Assembly: GCA_964630925.1 (NCBI GenBank)
Contig: CAZVZK010000222.1
Coordinates: 1 to 12,761 of the forward strand
Length of the DNA stretch: 12,761 nt
Source of the DNA: RGDT01 sp964630925
GTDB lineage: Bacteria > Planctomycetota > Planctomycetia > Gemmatales > Gemmataceae
Direction: 5' to 3'
Shown in pieces: positions 8,694 to 12,761 of the stretch. Under the pieces are notes generated by a model. It saw only the letters and a program-made list of their open reading frames with translations. It made no database searches and was not told the DNA's origin. The stretch's first letter is position 1. Every line of letters begins with the position of its first letter. The position numbers and the translations under genes are program-made.

Positions 8694-10808
8694 CTATCCG
8701 CCCTGCCGTCCGTTGGGGGTCTGCGACCCCGCCTCGCCCAGCCGCGTGAGAAGCTCCTCGGCCCTGCCGGGGGACGCGAGCCCGGATACGCCGCCGGCGG
8801 ACTCTGCCACGTGCGGGAAGGCGGCCGCGATCCGCATCAAGGCGTCGTCGCGCTCCTGGCGGGCCTGAGCCACCCTCCGCCCGAACCACCACTGGTAGAG
8901 CAGAACGATCCCCAGCAGCACTGCCAGACCCGTGCCCACGCCGGCCGACGCCGCGTGCGCGTCCGCCTCGTTACGCAGCGCGATGTAACGCCACACCTCC
9001 ACCTGCTTCCCCTCGAGGTCGTGATACAGGGTGCCGCGCCCGCGCTCCGTCGTCATGTACGGGCTGTACAACCCGAAGAGCAAGACCGCCACGCCCATTC
9101 CCGATGCGATGCCCGCGGGAACGCCGCCGAGGAGTGACAGTATCAGCCGGAACCGGTACCAGCGCAGCCACCCGAGCGCCCCCGCCGCCACGGCCGCCGC
9201 CACCACGCCGACCGCGACCCCCAGCATCGCCGCCGACGCCATCTCCTGCCGATGCGCCGCCGTGAACTCGGCCGGCGTCAGCGGCTTGCCGGCCGCGGAG
9301 AAATGCGTCTGGGGCTTCGGGCCCTTGTCGTCCTTGACCCTCTCGCGCACCTCCACCGGCTCGTTGGCGTGATAGCGGATCATCCCCGCCGTCACCCCGG
9401 CCCCCGCCCCCAGCGCCACTCCCAGCAGCAACGCCAGGAGGAGCGGGAATGGCCTCGCCTCGCGCCGGGCCAGATGCTCCTCGTCGCGCACCGTCCGCAA
9501 CAGCCCCGACAGCTCCTCCTTCTGCGCCGGCGGCAGGGCCGGCACGGGGTGGTCCGCCGGCTGGTGAGGCCGTGGCGGCGGGGGCGTGGCGCCGACGACG
9601 CCGCGGAGGAGGGTCAGCAGCTCGCCCGCGTTCGCGGGCCGCTCCTCCACCCAGCCGACGCAGCGCTCGATCAGCTCGACGTGGCGGGCCGGCACCCCGA
9701 ACCGCAGCGACAGCTCGCGCGCCCAGCCGGGGTGCAGCTCGCGCGACACGTCGCCGGCCAGGAGCTGGTACCACATCACCCCCAGGCTGTAGAGGTCGTG
9801 CCGCGGGTCCGGCGGCAGCCCGCGCCGCTGCTCCGGCGACATGTACAGCGGGGTCCCCGCGCCCCGGAATAGCGTCGCCTGCTCCGCCGCGTCCAGCCGG
9901 TCCATCGTGTTCAGGCCGAGGCGGCTGGCCGCCGCCCGCGCCACGTTCACCCCGCCCAGCCCGAAGTCCGCCAGCTTCAGCACGCCCCCCTCGACGAGGA
10001 CGTTCGCCGGCTTGAGGTCCCGGTGGATGATGCCGTTGGCGTGGGCGAACGCGAGCCCCTCGGCCACCTGCGTCATCAGCGCCAGCACCTCCTCGGCGGA
10101 CAGGGGCCGGCCGAGCGACGCGAGGTGCTTCACCAGGTCGCCGCCCTTGACGTACTCGTACACGAGGTACGGCGTCGCGTGGTCGAGGTCGTAGCCGTAC
10201 AGGCGCACGACGTGGCGCGGCCAGTCGCCGCCCCCCGCCTTCATCAGGCGCTCCAGGTTGCTCCGCTCGCGGTGCAACGCCTGCACCAGGTTGGGGTCGA
10301 GGCAGAACTTGATCGCCAGCGGCAGGTGCTGCAGGGTCCGCGTGCTGGCGCGGTACACCGCCCCGAAGCCGCCCGCCCCGAGGAGTGCCTCCAGCCGGTA
10401 CGGCGTCCCCGGCACCTCGGCGCCGATGGCGTACGGGGGCAGGCGCGCCGGCATCAGCGGGAGGAGCGCCGACGCATCCCACGCCGCCGTCGCCGGCACG
10501 CGGTCCACGGCGGCGGGGAGGAGGGAGAGGTACGCCGCCGCGGCGGCGCGTTCCCCCGTGCCGGCCTCGGGCGCCTTCTCGAGCAACATCGACTCCGCCA
10601 GGGCGCGGGCCTCGTCGGCGGGGAGGGCCGCCAATTCGGCGAACGCCTTCTCCTTCTCCTCCACGGGCTGGGCCGCCAGCCACTCGGCCCACCGGGACGC
10701 GACACGGCCGCCCAGGGCCTCCAGCGCCTTCACGCCGGCCCCCAGGCCGGGGAGGATGCCCTCGACCGCCAGCCCCATCAGTATGCCGTGACGGCCAGCC
10801 TGGTTCAT
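8694..10808 (-). CDS. Membrane Ser/Thr protein kinase (PknB-like) with four-helix C-terminal tail
   Basis: Predicted 704-residue kinase. Residues 1-130 form an uncharacterised N-terminal region: a glycine-rich hydrophobic stretch (about 9-35), then an Ala/Glu-rich helical part. The kinase domain (about 136-405) has P-loop GAGGFGAVY (144-152), Lys167 in AIKF, catalytic HRDLKPANV (D264), DFG (D281), GTPLYMSPEQ and DLYSLGVMWYQLLAG; all catalytic residues are present, so it should be active. The stretch from DFG to SPE is about 45 residues, longer than the roughly 25-30 usual in PknB relatives. A Pro-rich linker leads to four membrane helices (about 454-476, 524-546, 554-580, 621-641) enclosing two outside loops, and a cytoplasmic tail. 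The tail looks like an internal duplication of a helix-loop-helix unit. The ATG forms an ATGA overlap with a frame that ends just upstream and runs out of the assembly gap. Substrates are unknown. Confidence 0.94.
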   Translation of the reverse strand: MNQAGRHGILMGLAVEGILPGLGAGVKALEALGGRVASRWAEWLAAQPVEEKEKAFAELAALPADEARALAESMLLEKAPEAGTGERAAAAAYLSLLPAAVDRVPATAAWDASALLPLMPARLPPYAIGAEVPGTPYRLEALLGAGGFGAVYRASTRTLQHLPLAIKFCLDPNLVQALHRERSNLERLMKAGGGDWPRHVVRLYGYDLDHATPYLVYEYVKGGDLVKHLASLGRPLSAEEVLALMTQVAEGLAFAHANGIIHRDLKPANVLVEGGVLKLADFGLGGVNVARAAASRLGLNTMDRLDAAEQATLFRGAGTPLYMSPEQRRGLPPDPRHDLYSLGVMWYQLLAGDVSRELHPGWARELSLRFGVPARHVELIERCVGWVEERPANAGELLTLLRGVVGATPPPPRPHQPADHPVPALPPAQKEELSGLLRTVRDEEHLARREARPFPLLLALLLGVALGAGAGVTAGMIRYHANEPVEVRERVKDDKGPKPQTHFSAAGKPLTPAEFTAAHRQEMASAAMLGVAVGVVAAAVAAGALGWLRWYRFRLILSLLGGVPAGIASGMGVAVLLFGLYSPYMTTERGRGTLYHDLEGKQVEVWRYIALRNEADAHAASAGVGTGLAVLLGIVLLYQWWFGRRVAQARQERDDALMRIAAAFPHVAESAGGVSGLASPGRAEELLTRLGEAGSQTPNGRQGG

Positions 10809-10856
10809 TCGCCCCCCCTTCGACGCCGAGCCGGAGTAGCCGCAACGGGAGGGCGA
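10805..10856 (-). CDS. Possible 3' end of an unknown gene emerging from the gap
   Basis: On the minus strand an open frame leaves the gap and ends in ...ARRRRGGE at a TGA (10805-10807) that overlaps the kinase ATG as ATGA. The final GGE-stop resembles the end of the TPR protein (...KAGGE-stop). Only 16 codons are visible, so this may be chance or the tail of a paralogue. If the 100 Ns were a true length it would share a frame with the open frame starting at 11008, but gap length is unknown. Confidence 0.25.
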
Positions 10857-10956
10857 NNNNNNNNNNNNNNNNNNNNNNNNNNNNNNNNNNNNNNNNNNNN
10901 NNNNNNNNNNNNNNNNNNNNNNNNNNNNNNNNNNNNNNNNNNNNNNNNNNNNNNNN
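10857..10956. other. Assembly gap (100 N)
   Basis: Exactly 100 undetermined bases, the conventional placeholder for a scaffold gap of unknown size. Near-identical sequence occurs on both sides, which may be why assembly failed here. Confidence 0.99.
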
Positions 10957-11008
10957 GGCGACGAGGCCCGCGATGCCGTGTCAACCGGTGCCGGCCCGCC
11001 TCGTTCAT
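10957..11008 (-). CDS. Possible 5' end of a gene truncated by the gap, resembling the kinase start
   Basis: The minus-strand ATG at 11008 overlaps the stop of the TPR gene (ATGA) and opens MNEAGRHRL... until the gap. The kinase begins MNQAGRHGIL. At DNA level the two starts match with few substitutions through GGCCGxCAC; this copy then has about 10 extra bases before the shared CACGGCAT, which shifts its frame relative to the kinase. It could be a paralogous kinase gene, a decayed copy or poor contig-end sequence. Too short to name. Confidence 0.3.
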
Positions 11009-12255
11009 TCGCCCCCCGCCTTCTCCGCCTTCGCGTCCTTCACGATGTACAGGAAGTTCTCCGGGTCCTTGCCGTTGAGCATCAGCGTCCCAGTGACCCG
11101 CAGCCGCGAGCGTGAGTACGTCCCCGCCTTCCCCTCCGGCAGCTCGATGAGGACCAGGCCCGTCATCTCCGGCTGCTCGCAGTACCAGCAGCCGACGGGG
11201 TTCTCGATGAGCAGGAACGCCCCGAGGTCCGTCGCCTCGCCGAGGGGCTGCATGTACCCCTCGACCACGACGCGCTTGCCGTCCAGCTCCTTGAGGTAGC
11301 GGTGGAACGTCGGCCTCGCCTTGCGGTCCACCGTCGTCTCCATCACCACCTCCCACGGCAGGGCGTTGACCGCTTTGGGATCGACCGGCGGCAGCTTGTC
11401 CAGCCCCACCTTCGCCAGCAGCGGCCGCGACGAGCGCGGCTTGAACAGCCAGGCATGGCCCTCGTGGTCCTTCTTCGACGCCTTCATCTCCGCGGCCGCC
11501 GCCTTCGCCTGCTTGCGGCTCGCCAGCAGCGCGTCCTGGCGCATGGCGAACTCGGTCACGCAGCCGTCGAGGATCGCCGCCCGCGTGACCTGGTCGCCGT
11601 GGGCGCCCGCCAGCTCGCCGAGCTGCCACAGGAGACGTGAGTCAGACGGCAGCCACAGCGCGAGCTGCTGTGCGAGGGCGACGGCGGCGGAAGGCAGCTT
11701 CTTGACGCGCTCCGGCGTGGCGGGCAGCCACTCGACGCCGAAGAGGTCGTCGATGGCCGTGACCTCTTTTTCCCGGAGGCGCAGGCGGACGAGGCGGAGA
11801 TGCAGGTACTCGGCGCGGGCGTACTTGCCGGGCGCCAGCCGGGCCGCCTGCTCGAGCGCCGCGGCGGCCTGGGGCAGGAGCCCGGCGACGTGCAGCGCGG
11901 TCCCGAGGTTGGCGGCGAGACGGAAGTGGGTGGGGTGCTTGCGGGCCGCCGGCTGGAGGACATCGACCGCCTTGGCTGTATCCCCGAGGCGCACGCGGAG
12001 GGCGCCGAGGTCAGCCGCCTCGTCGGCGGTCAGGTCGCGTTTCAGCCCGGACAGGCGGGCCGCCTCCTTGAGATACTGCTGGCGGAGGAGCGACGCGGGC
12101 TTCTCACTGGCGATGAGGCGGAGGGCGCGGTGGTCGAGGAGGAAGCCGCCCCAGCGCGAGGGCAATTCGGCCACCTCCTCGCCGGAATAATGCAGCCCGG
12201 CCCGCACGGCGGACGTGGCGGCGAGGAAGACGAGGACGGCGGCGAGGCGCGACAT
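11005..12255 (-). CDS. Exported TPR protein with DUF3299-like C-terminal domain
   Basis: Predicted 416-residue protein. Residues 1-19 form a signal peptide (hydrophobic AAVLVFLAATSA, cleavage probably after VRA), so it is likely periplasmic or extracytoplasmic. Residues about 80-142 resemble two TPR units (GDTAKAVDVLQPAARKHP; AGLLPQAAAALEQAARLAPG), and the helical character continues to about 255. The C-terminal part (about 318-405) resembles DUF3299 proteins: VVVEGYMQP, then FLLIENPVGCWYCEQPE, then LRVTGTLMLN. The CWYC motif (C356, C359) could bind metal or form a disulfide. The function of DUF3299 is not established; related proteins occur in planctomycetes and proteobacteria. CTCC at 12263-12266 supplies a GGAG Shine-Dalgarno 7 nt before the ATG. 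The stop overlaps an ATG (ATGA) that resembles the kinase start, suggesting co-expression with kinase-type genes. Confidence 0.85.
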   Translation of the reverse strand: MSRLAAVLVFLAATSAVRAGLHYSGEEVAELPSRWGGFLLDHRALRLIASEKPASLLRQQYLKEAARLSGLKRDLTADEAADLGALRVRLGDTAKAVDVLQPAARKHPTHFRLAANLGTALHVAGLLPQAAAALEQAARLAPGKYARAEYLHLRLVRLRLREKEVTAIDDLFGVEWLPATPERVKKLPSAAVALAQQLALWLPSDSRLLWQLGELAGAHGDQVTRAAILDGCVTEFAMRQDALLASRKQAKAAAAEMKASKKDHEGHAWLFKPRSSRPLLAKVGLDKLPPVDPKAVNALPWEVVMETTVDRKARPTFHRYLKELDGKRVVVEGYMQPLGEATDLGAFLLIENPVGCWYCEQPEMTGLVLIELPEGKAGTYSRSRLRVTGTLMLNGKDPENFLYIVKDAKAEKAGGE

Positions 12256-12262
12256 GGCGGGG

Positions 12263-12282
12263 CTCCGGGGGCCTGCATTATC
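12263..12282 (-). promoter_or_regulatory. Putative -10 box and Shine-Dalgarno of the TPR gene
   Basis: On the minus strand GATAAT (12282-12277), 5 of 6 to the -10 consensus in an AT-rich island, precedes GGAG (12266-12263) and the ATG at 12255. This implies a leader of about 15 nt. No -35 is seen at 16-18 bp; a TTGAAA at 12318-12313 is about 30 bp away, too far. Confidence 0.35.
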
Positions 12283-12422
12283 CTACCAAACCCCTCCCTC
12301 CTTGCCGTCGTGTTTCAACCGGGGGCGGCCTGTTTTCCTACACGCCTCGCTGAAGTCACACGCGCCGGATCGGGCCTCCCCGACGAGCCCCGGTTGGTGG
12401 CGAATGGACGCCTTTCAGTGAA

Positions 12423-12532
12423 GGAAACGAACTAGGGAAACGAACTTTCCCGACACAAAGTCAAGTTACAGAGCGACTTGAGGAAGTTCGTTTCCCTGAC
12501 CCCCTCACACCCCCCCACGCCACGGAAACGAA
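12423..12532. repeat. Four copies of GGAAACGAA
   Basis: Direct copies at 12423-12431, 12436-12444 and 12524-12532 and one inverted copy (ttcgtttcc) at 12487-12495, all within 110 bp of non-coding DNA. Three of the four extend to GGAAACGAAC. Such clustering is not expected by chance in this GC-rich sequence. It could be an operator array, an intergenic repeat family or mobile-element debris. Confidence 0.75.
12434..12497. repeat. Nested inverted repeat (14-bp outer and 6-bp inner arms)
   Basis: The outer arms agggaaacgaactt (12434-12447) and aagttcgtttccct (12484-12497) are perfectly complementary. Inside them tcaagt (12461-12466) pairs with acttga (12476-12481) around a 9-nt loop. A transcript of either strand could fold into one long hairpin with an asymmetric internal loop. 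No T-tract follows, so a simple terminator is unlikely. Confidence 0.75.
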
Positions 12533-12551
12533 TCGCCCGGCGCCCTTGTGT

Positions 12552-12692
12552 GCCTATGCGTGGTACAACCGTGAGTGGGCGCACCCGTACCGGTGGACGT
12601 AGGACGGGACACCGCTGGTGCGCGACAACCGAACAACCTACGAAACGGTATTCTCAGTCCAGCGAGATCCGGTGGTGACCTTGATGGGCTAA
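12552..12692 (+). pseudogene. Decayed 3' fragment of an IS630-like transposase
   Basis: One plus-strand frame reads AYAWYNREWAHPYRWT, then TAG (12600-12602), then DGTPLVRD and on to TAA at 12690-12692. The YN...AHPYRWTY-G-PL pattern resembles the C-terminus of IS630-family DDE transposases, where the residue after WT is normally Tyr; a single TAC/TAT to TAG change would explain the amber codon. No DDE catalytic core or full open frame lies upstream, so only a tail remains. Residues after about 12626 are not recognised. The call rests on a short remembered motif. Confidence 0.45.
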
Positions 12693-12761
12693 CAGGCTTG
12701 CTACAGTGCAAGGTAGCGGGGTTGGGGCCTCGCGAGTAGCCCCGCCAAGGAGTTGCGCCGT

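Larger units (their letters stand above)
10798..11017. repeat. Direct repeat flanking the assembly gap
   Basis: Positions 10798-10817 and 10998-11017 are identical at 19 of 20 bases (core gttcattcgcccccc) and lie exactly 200 positions apart. Similarity extends leftward through ccgtg/cggcc sequence with a roughly 10-base insertion in the right-hand copy. Both copies span a stop/start junction of the type GGCGAATGAAC on the minus strand. Confidence 0.85.
12256..12761. other. Region without intact gene upstream of the TPR gene
   Basis: About 500 bp with no credible complete gene. It holds the TPR promoter region, the GGAAACGAA cluster with its inverted repeat, and the transposase remnant. From 12693 to the end I see only a possible small hairpin (GGGGC 12724-12728 with GCCCC 12739-12743); the tail matches no tRNA that I can fold. 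Confidence 0.6.

Noticed and set aside
8971..10845. A 624-codon minus-strand frame overlapping the Ser/Thr kinase.
   Set aside because: Gly/Arg/Ala-rich shadow in another frame of a clearly identified kinase gene.
12423..12532. A CRISPR array, suggested by the repeated GGAAACGAA.
   Set aside because: The repeats are only 9-10 bp, irregularly spaced (13 and 88 bp), and one is inverted; no cas genes are present.
12541..12761. A tRNA or other stable RNA in the gene-poor right end.
   Set aside because: I could not fold a cloverleaf or find a T-loop consensus, and part of the stretch reads as a transposase fragment.

Overview
The window is very GC-rich bacterial DNA. Its gene types suggest a planctomycete, probably of the Gemmataceae/Isosphaeraceae kind: a Ser/Thr kinase with a multi-pass membrane tail, a ribonuclease-inhibitor-like leucine-rich-repeat protein, a secreted TPR protein with a DUF3299-like end, and large hybrid histidine kinases. 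That assignment is inference from gene content; there is no rRNA or other marker here. High GC at third codon positions leaves long open frames opposite most genes, and these were discarded.

Layout, left to right. (1) 1-266 holds no convincing gene, only a weak hairpin just past the acetate kinase stop. (2) 267-1334, minus: acetate kinase (ackA), with a strong Shine-Dalgarno. (3) 1482-5732, plus: two membrane histidine kinases 12 nt apart. The first is PAS-HisKA-HATPase with a degenerate receiver whose phospho-acceptor Asp is replaced by Glu. The second is a full hybrid with two PAS domains, HisKA, HATPase, a receiver and an Hpt. No DNA-binding response regulator lies beside them. (4) 5824-7829, minus: an ABC-2 exporter, ATPase then permease, coupled by a TGATG overlap. 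(5) 7932-8669, plus: a small LRR protein, divergent from the exporter. (6) 8694-10808, minus: a Ser/Thr kinase with a tail of two duplicated two-helix membrane modules. (7) 10857-10956: a 100-N assembly gap. (8) 11005-12255, minus: a secreted TPR/DUF3299-like protein. (9) 12256-12761: about 500 bp without an intact gene. It contains four copies of GGAAACGAA, a nested inverted repeat and what looks like the decayed 3' end of an IS630-type transposase with an in-frame amber codon.

How the genes work together. Signal transduction dominates: two histidine kinases forming a possible phosphorelay, and a membrane Ser/Thr kinase transcribed in the same direction as an exported TPR protein. The most unusual point is that the junction 'end of one gene - ATGA - start of the next' occurs twice, exactly 200 positions apart, on either side of the gap. 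The gap may therefore hide a tandem duplication of the TPR-protein/kinase junction, or be a scaffolding artefact. I did not find a clearly recognisable new defence or metabolic system. The best candidates for a second look are this duplicated junction, the kinase membrane module, the pseudo-receiver and the 12.4-kb repeat cluster.
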